A stretch of DNA of 64,000 bases from Ectobius pallidus (Eukaryota; Arthropoda; Insecta; Blattodea; Ectobiidae), in the NCBI GenBank assembly GCA_964059195.1, contig CAXKWD010000010.1, positions 1,370,001-1,434,000 of the forward strand, written 5' to 3'. A program made the translations under genes and the position numbers. Under the pieces are notes generated by a model, which saw only the letters and a program-made list of their open reading frames with translations, ran no database searches and was not told the origin of the DNA. Positions 11,511 to 23,243 of the stretch are shown here, one piece after another (within the stretch, counting starts at the first letter, position 1; each line of letters opens with the position of its first letter).

Positions 11511-13648
11511 ATGTTGAAGAAACATTTTCAAGTAGTAACCACCTGCGAACTCTACAAGAACAAAACACACCCAGCCAAGTCACCACAGAGCGTACCTAGG
11601 AAAATAAACACAGAACGCATAGACCAATCGAGCATCGACAAAACACATAAGCAAATCGTGGAGGGAAACCTGGATGAGGCAGCGCGACAACTAGAAAGGA
11701 CCGTAAGACAAGCAGTAGTAACACCAACATATAGACCAAGAAAGGCGAAGAGATGGTTCAACGAAGACTGGTACAGGGCTCGCAGACTGACCTTGCGAAC
11801 ATTACACATAGCACGAAAAACACCGACCAATGAGAACCTACAGACATACAACACCAACAGGAAGCAATACAAGCAGATAATAAAGTCGACAAAGGAAAAC
11901 GCCCCGAAGGAAGCAGAAAAGAGAATTATAGAAGAGGCGGAAGCCAGCCCCTACAAGGCCCTGGAACCCAGAAAACCCAAATATCCAAGAAACATCCCGA
12001 TGGAAACCTGGGAAGCGCACCTAACAGCAGTTCTTCAAAACAAGGAGACGCGAGCCACACCAAGACCAGTAAATGACATTGCAGGAGACCCAGCGCTGTT
12101 CACAGAAGCAGAGATAATATCGGCCATTAAGGCGACGAAGAACAACAAGGCATGTGGTCCGGACTTGATATACAACGAACACCTGAAAGACTCCACCGGA
12201 AAATTAGGAAAATGCATAACTGCACTATTCAACGCATGCCTGATACAGGGTACCGTACCGGAATCATGGAGAAAGGCAACAGTTAAAATATTGTACAAAG
12301 GGAAGGGAGACAGCGGGGACCCAAACTCGTATAGTGGAGTTGCCTTAGAGTCAGCTATACTGAAATTACTGAACAGACTAGTATGTGACCGCATAACGAA
12401 GGCAGCAGAATCGCGAATACCAGAGGAGCAATTTGGATTCCGTAAGGGCAGATCGGCAACGCAGGCAATCGGTTGCCTACAAAAAGACATAGAGGAAGCT
12501 CTGATGACCTCAGGAGGCAAACTATTCCTGGATTACGCAAAGGCCTTCGACAACTTGAACAGACAGATACTAATAGACAAACTGGAAGACAAAAACGACG
12601 AACTGAAACTCGTCAGGAACTTGCTAAGCAGCAACCTCATCGAGATATCAGACAACATCACTAAATCTAAAGAAATACAATAGACGAACGGGGTCTTGCA
12701 AGGGGATCCCCTCAGCCCGATACTGTTCACAATGGCCACAGCTGACGTTATAACAAGAATTCCACCTAACGCAAACATCTACCTCTATGCAGACGATATG
12801 CATTGACATCCACAAGCCACGAAGACCTACAGAGAGCTTTCGACAGCGTAGCAGACTGGGCAGGAAGAAACGACCTAAAGCTCAACGAGACGAAGACGGT
12901 CACGATGACATTCAGAAAAGGAGGGAAAGAGGCACACTTGGTTTACAACGGAAAAAACCTGACATCAGTGAAGCAATTCAAATACCTAGGAGTAACGCTG
13001 CAGACGACAGGAACAACATTTACAACGCATGTCAAGGATAGAGTGAACGCCGCACTGAGAGCAATGAGCGACATCAAGCACCTCCAGGAGATGTCACTGC
13101 AGACAGCATTGAAACTGTTCCAGTTGAAAATAGTACCGGTAGCGACATATGGACTAGAGAATATATGACATCATCTAAGTTACAAGAATCTGGCAGACAT
13201 AGAAAAAATTAAGGCCAAATACCTGAAACGAGTCCTAGGCCTATCGAAGTTCACCCCCTCACGACTCACATATGTGATGACAGGAGAGTTGCTGCTTGTA
13301 GAGGACCTGAGACTGCAGCTTCTTCTGCAGTCCACCCCCAGGTCCACCCCCAGCTACGAGAGACTGTTACGGGACATGCAAGAGAAGCAGAAAGAAATAT
13401 GGGATGACTTCTACAGCATGGACGCGACGATATACAAAGACTGGACGAAACTTCTATACGACCTACGACACACAGTGACCAGATTCGCGACGCGCGGCTT
13501 CCATTTCAAAGTGTGCAAAATTAGGAAATACCACCAACCAGGAAATGCGTGTGAGTGTTCGTGGTGCGGAAAAAAGTGTGACAGGTACCACGCAATGTGG
13601 TGTGAGAAGAGACAGTTATCATTGACTCAACTGAGTGCCGAACAATAG
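11511..13648 (+). pseudogene. LINE-type reverse transcriptase ORF with three lesions
   Basis: About 710 codons. The N-terminal ~190 residues are basic and helical (KRWFNEDWYRARR, RKPKYPRNI). RT motifs follow: NNKACGPD, then SYSGVALE, EQFGFRKGRSATQAI, LDYAKAFDN, NGVLQGDPLSPILF and the catalytic YADD at 12786-12797. The thumb has KYLGVTLQTT. The C-terminus has a cysteine/histidine cluster (CECSWCGKKC...YH...C at ~13550-13605). Lesions are a TAG at 12681-12683 within motif B spacing, a 1-bp loss just after YADD (~12800), and a TGA at 13166-13168. No endonuclease domain precedes the RT. With so few lesions the copy is probably young. I am confident it is a retroelement polymerase; the clade is uncertain. 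Confidence 0.85.
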
Positions 13649-13696
13649 TGTTATATACCAATGCATATTTTGTGCTTTACATTCATTATTACATAT

Positions 13697-13850
13697 TATG
13701 TTGGTTTAACGTGGATATGTCTAAAATTCTTACTTAAATGATTCACTGAAGATGGCCACAAGTTGGTCGATATATAGGCCTATTTGAATGTTTTAACGTT
13801 TTACGAAGCTTTACATTGACAAGACGGAGCTTCCGCATTTTAAACTCAAA
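13697..13850 (+). repeat. Right inverted repeat of the RT element
   Basis: Partner of 11346-11484 in opposite orientation. It contains the better preserved hammerhead-like core at 13741-13789. Confidence 0.75.
13741..13789 (+). ncRNA. Degenerate type I hammerhead ribozyme-like motif
   Basis: Stem I pairs ATTCA (13741-13745) with TGAAT (13785-13789). The core is CTGAAGA (13746-13752), fitting CUGANGA. Stem II pairs GGCC (13754-13757) with GGTC (13765-13768, one G-U). GATA (13769-13772) stands where GAAA is required. A 3-bp stem III leads to an ATT cleavage triplet (13782-13784), which fits NUH. One core base is wrong, so it is probably inactive; the mirror copy on the left retains GAAA. The assignment is structural inference by hand. 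Confidence 0.5.
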
Positions 13851-13886
13851 TAAAAGTCAGTATGGCTCTATTTTACCAAAATTCAA

Positions 13887-14197
13887 ATGGTAATCATTGT
13901 GTTGCAATGTAACAGTGATTTTCAGGAGAAAATTAATGCACTGAGAGAATACACTGAAGAACTTCTTGCGTTTACTGAAAATATTTCGAGCAGAAAACTT
14001 ATCACAAAACCTATCTCATGCCACCATGTAGACTATGTATATGAGCAGCTTTTCTGCACGACGAAGACTTGATCTGGGTATTATTCTTTATAAGAATTAA
14101 TTGTGAACGCAGAATTATGATATAGTTATAACATATGTGTTAAATAAATAGCGTACACAGACCTATGAGGAATAAGTGCTGCCCGCAAATATTTTAT
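13887..14197. other. No recognised feature
   Basis: A 61-codon open frame (13887-14072) has no recognisable motif. The rest is AT-rich. Confidence 0.3.
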
Positions 14198-14200
14198 TAA

Positions 14201-14938
14201 AGCTGCGTTTCCATTAATATACATTTAACACCAACATGTTAATATTAACAAGTTGATATTGACATGTATATTGCAATTTCGCGTTCCAATTGACTTGACA
14301 TGCAAACCCAGCGTGCTGCACTTAACATTTTCAGGTGTTAATTTGTTTTCCGGAGAAAATGGACAACATGTCAAGTCAGTTGACTATTCGGTCAATATCG
14401 GCTTTGTTTCGGGAATTTCCGGGAAACGAAAAACGATCGCCAGCTTAATCGGGTTTGGTTCGGGAATTTCCGGGTGAACAAAAAGCGGTCGACAGCTTCC
14501 TCAATATTCCCGTCATCCATTTTGTATTATGTGAGTATTTGGTATATCAGTGTTCTCAATAGTATTGCATCTACTTTTAAAATTATTTTTTTATGGCATA
14601 CTCCATTGTTGAAAAATGTTATAGTTATTTTGAAAAGATCAAGACATCTGCACAAAATTAGTATTCAAGAAAGTCATAGACAGTTAACAAGAAGATAATA
14701 ATGAGTATATAAAACTACTCTCATTTTGTAATGTTGGCTGCCCTCTTCAGAGGCGTTTTCTTTTTGAGTGTTATTCATTTCTGTTCGTAACCGCACCAAA
14801 ACATGTTAGTGTGTAGTGGAGACAGTTGTTAATTTGCAAACCACTTGACTTGTATACACCAACAAGTTGATGATAAACATTTAACATATGTTAACTGCAA
14901 CATGTTGGTGTTAAATGTTTATCAATGGAGACGCAGCT
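14201..14938. mobile_element. Inverted-repeat DNA element with TAA target duplication
   Basis: Left end AGCTGCGTTTCCATT is matched by the reverse complement of the right end (AGCTGCGTCTCCATT). Both continue with AACATTTAACACCAACATGTT-like sequence, giving >40 bp of terminal inverted repeat. TAA flanks both ends (14198-14200, 14939-14941), the duplication typical of PIF/Harbinger-type insertion. Subterminal ACAAGTTGAT/CAACATGTT motifs recur internally. There is no transposase. Family is inferred from the 3-bp duplication only. Confidence 0.7.
14399..14500 (+). repeat. Two 51-bp tandem units inside the 14.2-kb element
   Basis: Two diverged copies both contain TTCGGGAATTTCCGGG and end in GACAGCTT/GCCAGCTT. 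TTCGGGAATTTCCGGG is itself nearly palindromic. Confidence 0.85.
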
Positions 14939-14941
14939 TAA

Positions 14942-15975
14942 CGAGAAAAAGACGCCTTATTACAAATCATAGTTGAAGACCACTCCATTGAAATCTGTTT
15001 CATATTTGAAATACAGGTACAAAGCAAGATTGCAAGATTCATCTTACAGGAAAAACTAATTTCTAACTGTAATGAGAATATTAAACATTACGATATATTG
15101 CAATTAATTGTGTCTAGGTCACCAAATAGTACAATTATTAACTTCATTGCTGACTTCAGCATGACGCAATCTTATTTGAGGGGGTCTGTTTCAGAAGTGG
15201 AATGCCTCTTACATTAAAATTACAATATGTGGGAAGGAAAGTATTTGCTTTACTCTTCTGGATGTGTTTAGTTACGTTGTATTGTTATTGTAGTTTATGC
15301 GCACGCAGACATTCTATCTGCACATCGTCATCTATTTTGAGAGGCGTATTTATAAATATTTAAAAGATGTACTAAGAATTGTATTTTGTACTACTGGAAG
15401 GGGAAATAAAGAAACAGCATGTTATTTTAAATATATCGATTGGTGGAATTTTATCATTTTGTACGGTTTGTATTTCCTCATTCGGAAGGAGCAATCACAT
15501 ATTGGAATTATAGGCTTGTTTGTGCAGAACTAGCAACAGTTATATTTCAATGATATTGTGACATCACTTTATAAGATATTTCCAGCTACCACTGGGGTCT
15601 ATTTTAGAGAAGTAAAATATAAAAAATTAAAAATATACAAAATTATACCATCCATTTCCCTTGATGTTTACTTTATTAACAGACTGTATAGTAACACTCG
15701 AATTCGATTCCAGACTTTCCATTGGATTTTCTTGAAAGAAAGGCTATCTTGAACACATATTTCGGCATTAAATCAATTTTGGCGATATAGCATAGATTCG
15801 CTCCAGGCCAAATCAAGAGGAATGGCATGGCGTAACATAATTATTGCATCTTTGACAACTTCAGGTACTGAAGGGAGGACAGTTGGGCGTCCGATAGTTG
15901 GTACCAATAATTTAAATAATGTTTTACATGGAAACTAGTACAAACACCACATAAAGTTGTTTATAACTTAATAAT

Positions 15976-16038
<63 letters not shown>

Positions 16039-16600
16039 TTCATTTCATTTTCCGCATTTTGAATTCTGACTACATATAAGAACATAATTAGCCTATTTGC
16101 TTTATAACTTCAAAAGAGTTTCATGATAATAATCATTCCTCTAAAATGGATCTCTAAAATACCTATTCATCTGTATCTCTATGCATATCTATCACTTCTG
16201 TGTTTACCTCCTTGAGAACATGAGCTTTATATGTTAAAAGGAAAGATAGAGATTTCAGTTCCTTAACTTGCAAATTGTCGTGCAAATTTCCTTAACTAAC
16301 TCAGTGACTCAGACTAAAATATACATTTGTTTTATACACGAAAATAAAAAATGGTATCTGTATTAAGCACTAAGTCAATTGAGTATGTTTAGTCATGAAA
16401 TCATTGTAATTTAGTGATTTATTTAGGCCTATTATTCAATACATGTCCACAAGAAATCATACTTTTAGTCGATAGTCTGATTTTTATTATTTTTATTTTA
16501 TTTAACTTATTTTTATTTTATTTTATTTATTTTAATTTCATTATTGTTTTTTTTTTTGGGGTAACACCGTACATATAAAACCTAGACCTCTTGCAATAGC
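14942..16600. other. No gene seen; AAT microsatellite inside
   Basis: Open frames at 15297-15533 and 15558-15752 are AT-rich with no motif. An AAT run occupies ~15976-16036, and TTTTA-type simple sequence 16485-16560. Confidence 0.4.
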
Positions 16601-16604
16601 AATA

Positions 16605-17620
16605 AAATCAGGTAAACTGATATAACCAAGTGCCAGTATTTTTTTTTAAATCAGTGATACACGCAATTATGATAGGCCCATGCATAAAAGTTAACTCCAA
16701 AAACAAAATGTGCCGGCAATAATAATAATGATGCAATAGACCTACGATTCGCTGATATCTCTGTTTCAATTTAAAGCAGCCTTAAAGGTTATGAATGAAT
16801 AATAATCATATGAAATCCTGCTGCACAGGAACGAATAAGAAAAATACTCACAGTAAAATATAGCCTAATCGGTAGTCTACATAACCATAGAATACACATT
16901 ATAATATCAATATTCAACGGCTAGTTGTTATAAATCGTTTACTTAAATTATTATTTAGCCACACTGACATCATTATGAAGAAACAAATCAATCAAGGTTG
17001 CTAACAATATGAATAAACGATTGGCAATTTGTTAAGTTTTTTAATACATTGTGGGCCTTGAAAGAATATTGATTACAAATTTAATATTGATATACTCGTC
17101 ACTTCGGTACCGGTCAACCGATTTGGCCCTAATTCAATAGGCTTGTACCCAAGAACGTCATAAATTCGTATACCAAGTTTCAAGAAAATCCGATAAAGCG
17201 TATTTGAGTTATCCACGCCTTAGTGATATATTACCATAAAAAGGCACTAAATTGGGCATTATTCCGGTACCGCCCAACCGATCTGGTCCAATATCAATAG
17301 AATTCTTCCAAGGGACATTATAAATTCGTATACCAAGTTTCATGAAAATCCGATAAAGCGTATTTGAGTTATTGCGCCTTTAAAATATACACTAAATTGG
17401 GTTTTACTCCGGTACCGGTGAACCGATTTGGTCCAATATCAATAGGGTTCTTCCTATGGACATTATAAACGTGTATACTAAGTTTCATTAAAATTCGACA
17501 AAGCTTATTTGAGTTATCGCGCGTACAGACACACGGACGGACGGACGGACGGACGGACAGACGGACAGACATTTTTCGTCCCCCACACAATCTCATAAAG
17601 TACCATACTGGCACTTAATA
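16605..17620 (-). mobile_element. Helentron/HINE-like repeat, copy a
   Basis: Read on the minus strand it starts TTATTAAGTGCCAGTATGG (17625-17607), passes through a CCGTCC/CTGTC-rich stretch (17530-17575) and about four diverged ~140-150-bp units (each with AACTCAAATACGC, ATGAAACTTGGTATA and ACCGGTACCGGAGTA), then ends near 16605 with a conserved GTGCCAG inverted motif and an ATCAG-TTTAC-CTGAT hairpin. This matches 33094-34247. Central tandem repeats, short inverted subterminal repeats and a 3' hairpin are the plan of DINE/HINE-type non-autonomous Helentrons; the classification is inference. Confidence 0.65.
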
Positions 17621-17625
17621 ATACC

Positions 17626-19170
17626 TGAAGCCAACACAAGTTGTACATAAGTAGTTGGCCAGTGCACGCTCATAAAAAAAAAGGAAATCGAATATGTGAA
17701 AAATAAGAGTATCGTTCTTTTTGTTGATTTTTTTGTTTCCTTGATTCATGTATTAAAAATAAAACAATAACAGGAAAACTATGATTTTTCTTTCTCTACT
17801 TTTAAATATAGGTAATACATTTATCGAAAGTATTGTGTTCGACCCTTTAATTCAATATAGTGATTTCAGCATGAATACACTTCCTCTTAGTAAAAAAACA
17901 CAACTTTCAGAAAAATTCTATGCTTGTGTGTTTGCCTCTCTGTGAGTCTTTAAACATCAAAGCTCGACAATAAAAAAATCGTACAAGAATTGCATTTGGG
18001 TTAGTTTTCTTCTTGTTTTGTGACATTTGGGTTCGCCACGATTTCTGTTACATTCCTAAAAGTTTACATTATAAAATTTTTATTTTTCGCGATTTCTTGG
18101 AAACAGCACTAACGGCTAAGTTTAAATTTTATACACAAAGTTCTTATATTAAGAGCTAAAACTTTTATTTGAAGCATTTTTTCATAAAATTTCTCCGAAG
18201 GGTGGTTATCCAGTCATCGTTTGTACCCAAACTTACGCCTATGTTTTGCAAGGCGTGCAGTACTTTAAATAAGCCTGAAACAACTGAAGACACTTTTCCT
18301 GCAATACATTCCCTTATAACAGAGAGTGAACTGAAAAGTTGTATTGACCATCTTATGGTAGATAAAGTTATATGAGCATAACATGTTTTTTAGCTGATAC
18401 TTTCGAGAGTCTATTACGCCATACTTCTTCATATCTGAACAATCTTCTGACTATAGCGCACATATATTATATTTTCCCCAAATTAGTTGACACTGGTGCA
18501 GCAATATTTGTTTGTTATATCCATAGACATATCTGCTAGAGTACATATTCAACAACGCAAGTAGGGGTATGAGATTTGTCCATCAGTTCCACATGTATAA
18601 TTCGTTATTAAATTTATCATTAAAACATCTTATGTAAAACACACTTCCTTCATATTGCGACAAAGACTAAGAACTCCCGTTGTGGGAGTGCGCATTTAGG
18701 TGTCCAAGTTACTTTCAGTGCCATGGTAGTGTACTGAAAGCATTCATAAATACTCTTCAGAGAATGTAGGCCTGAGGAAATATGTTTCAAATGACATTTT
18801 TAGCACCTAATAAATTCAGTTTATGTATTAAATCTAAACAAAATCTTTAGAGACGTTTGTGAGAAAAAAGCTAAAACCAACTTTTCTTCACGGAATATGT
18901 TAGGAAAAAGGATCCTGGCTCAAATCCCGGCTATGAGATTGAATTTTTCAGTCTGACTCTACATTTCCACCTTAGCCTATACACGGACATGTTTCTATTT
19001 AGTTTTGTTTTCAGGTTACCTCAGGTTACCTCAAAAATTGACAGGCTCGAGGACAATAATAATTTCATCTACCTATAATATCTGTAGTACAGATGTTGCA
19101 ATAATGGTTAGATGAATAGGCCTATTGTTTCAAGGTTCATATAGTATGTAGGCCTATCTCTAAGAAAGAC
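17626..19170. other. No gene seen
   Basis: A 68-codon frame (18169-18375) lacks recognisable motifs. GGCTCAAATCCCGG at ~18920 resembles a B-box and may mark a SINE scrap. Confidence 0.3.
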
Positions 19171-19489
19171 CTACTTGTTTACCGCGATTCGTGCACATCT
19201 GCAAGCAAATAGAAGGATAGCGGACGGTGAAAGGGAGGGTTGGGACAAGCCCGAGGCATGTCACACCCCGATGAATGTGATGAATGACTGTGAAGTGTTT
19301 TCCCGTCCCACCTGGTGTGCAGGTGCCCCCTTAGCCGCTCGCCCACCTCAACTTCAACTCCACCTTTCCGTCTGCCAAGTTCGACTACACCGCACACGAA
19401 TCCTCGATACCCCACGAGTACTCAAGAAGATCCTTGTGGAGCCCAAGGGTTCGATCCGGGCGGATACCTTCCCAAGTTTTAAAATATAA
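19171..19489. other. GC-rich block upstream of the LINE
   Basis: Clearly more GC-rich than its surroundings, and open in two frames (19175-19489 plus, 19179-19415 minus). GGTTCGATCC near its end resembles a B-box. It could be the 5' region of the adjacent LINE or a SINE; I cannot tell. Confidence 0.3.
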
Positions 19490-19516
19490 ATGGGAGAACC
19501 CTAATCTAAATAAAGG

Positions 19517-19985
19517 TAATGCTGACGTAATAGTTATGAGGGACTCAATCATAAAACACATATGTGTAGAAAATGAAAATGTGAAGGTTTTCAGAGGGAT
19601 AAACTCATGTCAAATGTGCAAATAGTGGAAGACAGTAAAGCAGAATCAGTAAAACTTGTAGTGCCGTTTACTGGCACTACTGACATACATAGAGCCAGAA
19701 ATTCATACTATGTCATGGGAGAAGTATATAATCTGATTTGGATCAGAAAAATTAAGTTTCCTAAAGCATGCATTGTCGTAAATGGTATTGTGTACAGGCG
19801 TGATGTCACCATTTCATATATAAATACCATTAATGACAATATGTGATGGGTATGTGACGCAATGAAAGTTATTTTTCATGATGTGAATAAATATATGAAT
19901 GATGATTGCTTAGGCAAAGATGGACTTCACCTTAATAGAAAAGGATCCTATCTCCTTGGTAGAGCAATAACAAATATTATAAATA
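19517..19985 (+). pseudogene. SGNH hydrolase-like region of LINE
   Basis: Fragments in shifting frames give VMRDSIIKH (block I, normally GDS), GTTDIHRA (block with GTND), PKACIVVNGIVYRRDVTIS, and DGLHLNRKGSYLLGR, whose D..H is the end block of SGNH esterase-like domains. The usual GDS glycine appears as R, and frames are interrupted by stops (for example at ~19625 and 19844). In LINEs this domain is thought to assist nucleic-acid or lipid interactions; its role here is unknown. Confidence 0.7.
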
Positions 19986-20169
19986 TTTGTAAAAGACAGG
20001 TAAACTAAAAATGGTGACAGATGATGAGATAAATAGTGTACAAAAAATTCCTGTTAAACTAATACCAAATGTTCCGCCAATGCTCAATAATGCAAATTTA
20101 TCAGCCAAGAATAGTAAAATCAAAGAGATTGTTACTGATTCAAAAAGGAAAACAAAGGGAAAATGTGTA

Positions 20170-20910
20170 CCAGATATTTGTAGATTCACTTGCAATATTT
20201 CTTGAAGAATTTAAAAATTTGAATATTGGTATAATTTGCACTAACGAGCATTGGCTGAACGACTCACAGATACATTAGCCTATCTTAAGTAGTGTGCAAA
20301 ACTACATTGTTGGAGATAATTACGTAAGAAATACTGGACCACATGGAGGGTCCTGCATCCTAATAAATAAGGGATTAGACACTGAATTTAAGATAAGAGA
20401 TGACATAAAGAAATTTAATGAGGATTATATTTTGGAATTGTCAGCTATAGAGTTAGAGAATCTTAATATGATAGTTATATTAATCTATAGAGTTCCATAT
20501 TATGTCACTTTACATTATTTTCTTAATAAATTACAAAAACTACTTAATTATCTAAGAAAAGAAAGTAAAAAAAAAAAAAGTTGTCAAAGCTACTGATTGT
20601 AACATTAATGTACTGAGAAATAATCTGGAGGAAACTGAATTATCTACAATACCAAACAGTTGTAATCAAAATCAAAATAAGGCTAATGAAACATTTCCAA
20701 ATATTATTGAATCGCATCCATTTAAAATAAATTTTAACGAACCAACTAGAATCACACAAAACTCAAGTATATGCATTAATAATATAAATACCAATATCAA
20801 CACTACTATAAATGACATGTTCAGAATGGAAACAGGTTTCACAGATCACAAAGCCCTGTTTATAACAATACCTTCCCAACGAACACTCTTAAAGAGAAAA
20901 CACAAGAATA
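20170..20910 (+). pseudogene. EEP/APE-type endonuclease region of LINE
   Basis: Recognisable blocks are ICTNEHWLNDSQI (the catalytic E region), NYIVGDNYVRNTGPHGGSC, ILELSAIELENLNMIVILIYR, LNKLQKLLNYLRKES, and late FNEPTRITQNSSICI and GFTDHKALFITI (the D/H end of the domain). Several frameshifts include one at an A-run near 20568. The expected GDFN block is destroyed. Confidence 0.75.
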
Positions 20911-21559
20911 AAAGATGATAATTATGAGCAAAGAAAATATCATAAACTTTTCAGAAAATTTAAAACATGTTGTTCGGGATTTTGATGTATCCAGATCAGT
21001 TGATGGAAATTATAATACATTTCAATACATTTTTGCGATATTTTAACACTTACATTCCGAAAGTACTAAAAAAGCAAGCACTTACTAATTTTTCTATAAA
21101 CTGGGTAACAAAAGACATAAAGGTATCTGGTAAACGCAAACGAATACTACATGCTCGATGTAAAGAGACAACGGATGTCAATTTAATCCAATACTATAAA
21201 ACCTACAATACAATTTACGAAATGCCAAGCAAATGGCAATGGAAGATTACATTCTGAATTCAGATAATAAAATTAAGACAACTTGGATTGTAATAAAGAA
21301 TAACTTAGGATTAGAACAGGACAACGTTGACAACAGCCATGATCTTACCAATATTAATAAATCCACCAAAAGCCTAGGGGAAAAAAGGAAGCAGACATAT
21401 TTAATAGTTATTTCATAAATACAGCAAATAAATTAAACATTACTGCTAGACAACGGATGCGATAGCAATTATGCCCAGCATAGAACCAACACAAAATAGG
21501 TAAAATATTTTTAAGTTTAAGGCAGTAATACCTGATATAGTTTTAAAAGAAAACTATTA

Positions 21560-23005
21560 TTTCACTAAAACCCAGAAAATCCCATGGATGGAATGAAGTA
21601 TCGCCTTATATTTTAAAGGAAGTAAAAGATATTATTAGTGACCCCTATCCAAAATTATCAATCAATCCCTACATCAAAATGTTTTTCCAGAGAGACTAAA
21701 ATATGCGACAATAAAGCCACTACATAAAGGAGGTGATCGCGAATTAAAAACTATCGACCAATATACCTATTATGTAGTTTCTATCTAATTTTTTTAAAAA
21801 TAGTACACACACAATATCTTATCTAGAAGAGACCAAAAAATTAACTACGTATCAACACGGTTTTAGGAAAAAACGTAACACTAACGAAGCTTGTAGACGA
21901 TATTTCGTATTTTCTTGACAGAGGTAAGCATACTTCTGCTTTGATATGTGACATATCTAAGGCTTTCGATTCCGTCGACCATAATATACTCATTAAGAAA
22001 CTACAACATTATGGAATAAACAGTGGTAGTATAAAATGGTTCCAGTCTTACTTAATAAATCGAAAACAAAAAGTGATTTTAAATGATAACACTACACCAC
22101 CACAATGGAAGGAAATAAAAACAGGCATCCCACAAGGATCGATATTAGGTCCACTGTTATTCATAAGTTACACAAATGACCTTCCAATTTCCATTAAAGA
22201 AAGTTTAATACTATATGCAGACGATTCAACGGTGTTACTAGAAGAAGAAAATGAACTTAACTTAATAAGAAATATTACGCAGACAAGTAAAAATGTGGAC
22301 GAATGGTTTGCGATCAATGGACTTAAGCTAAACACGACAAAAACGAACACTGTCCCCTTTTCTGTTCAGTCAAAATCAATATATAATACGAATTTAATAA
22401 CACAATTTAACAGTAGTCTGAAGACATCAGCAAAACTTTAGGCGTTATAGTAGATAGTAATTTAAATTGGAAAGAACACATAAAATATATCTTCTAAAAG
22501 CTAAACAAAGCATGCTAGAATATGACGTGCATGGCACAAATAACAAGCTTAGAAATAAAAAAGATGATTTACTATAGGTATTTCCACTCAATAATATCGT
22601 ATGGAATAATAGTCTGGGGAAATAGTAAAGACTGGGAAACAGTATTTAAATTACAGAAAAGAATAATTCGAATCATGAATCATTCATCTATTAGGCAAAC
22701 TTGCAGGCCACTATTTAGAAAACTAAAAATATTAACTTTTCCGTCAATATATTTGTTAGAACTTTCAACTCATGTGCATACACATTTTGATCAGCATACT
22801 ACCCAGCATAAACATGAACATGATACCAGACAAAAATTTATTACAATTTCCGGTACATAGATTAGCTCTATTTGAAAGATGTCCCAGATACATGAGCATG
22901 AAAGCATATAATCGTTTGTCAGAAGAAACAAAACAATTGAATGATAAACAATTTAAAGCAAAACTTGAAAAAACATTTTTTTGGAGGAAGCTTACTATTC
23001 AATAA
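21560..23005 (+). pseudogene. Reverse transcriptase and C-terminal region of LINE
   Basis: The longest intact piece is 21941-22441, with CDISKAFDSVDHNIL, GIPQGSILGPLLF and YADD (22214-22225), followed by EWFAINGLKLNTTKT. Downstream frames carry DSNLNWKEHI, then YGIIVWGNS, LQKRIIRIM and, to 23005, a C-terminal segment ending at a TAA. All polymerase motifs are visible, but at least four frame breaks separate the blocks. Confidence 0.85.
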
Positions 23006-23210
23006 GTGAATTTTTTCAGGACAAAAATGTATAATTTATATGGTTATTTTTAAAAAATGTTTCACCTCATATTTTACACTTTTCAAAATCTGTATTTTGT
23101 ATATACAGTACTAGTATTATGCCATTGTATTTTCTTCTTCTTTTTCATTTTTTGACGAGTCACCAGTTTACCAGCTATTAAGCTATTTTGTAAATGTTTG
23201 TGACAATAAA

Positions 23211-23239
<29 letters not shown>

Positions 23240-23243
<4 letters not shown>

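Larger units (their letters stand above)
11346..13850 (+). mobile_element. Compact reverse-transcriptase element bracketed by hammerhead-bearing inverted repeats
   Basis: A single degenerate ORF (11511-13648) is flanked by inverted copies of a ~140-bp sequence: 11346-11484 in reverse and 13697-13850 forward. The left repeat ends only 26 bp before the first ATG, and the right one starts 48 bp after the last stop. There is no poly-A or microsatellite tail and no upstream endonuclease region. Inverted or pseudo-LTR ends with hammerhead motifs are known from Penelope-like elements, yet the polymerase here has LINE-type motifs. Either the repeats belong to the element, or an RT fragment landed in a palindrome; the tight spacing favours the former. 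Confidence 0.6.
19490..23239 (+). mobile_element. Decayed SGNH/endonuclease/RT non-LTR retrotransposon with TTAC tail
   Basis: Ordered along the plus strand are an SGNH-hydrolase-like region, an EEP-type endonuclease region, a reverse transcriptase with YADD, a conserved C-terminal region and a (TTAC)n tail (23213-23239) after AATAAA. About 3.75 kb is present, with many stops and frameshifts. Microsatellite-type 3' ends and SGNH-like domains occur in CR1/Jockey-group LINEs; the exact clade is not decided here. Confidence 0.85.
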
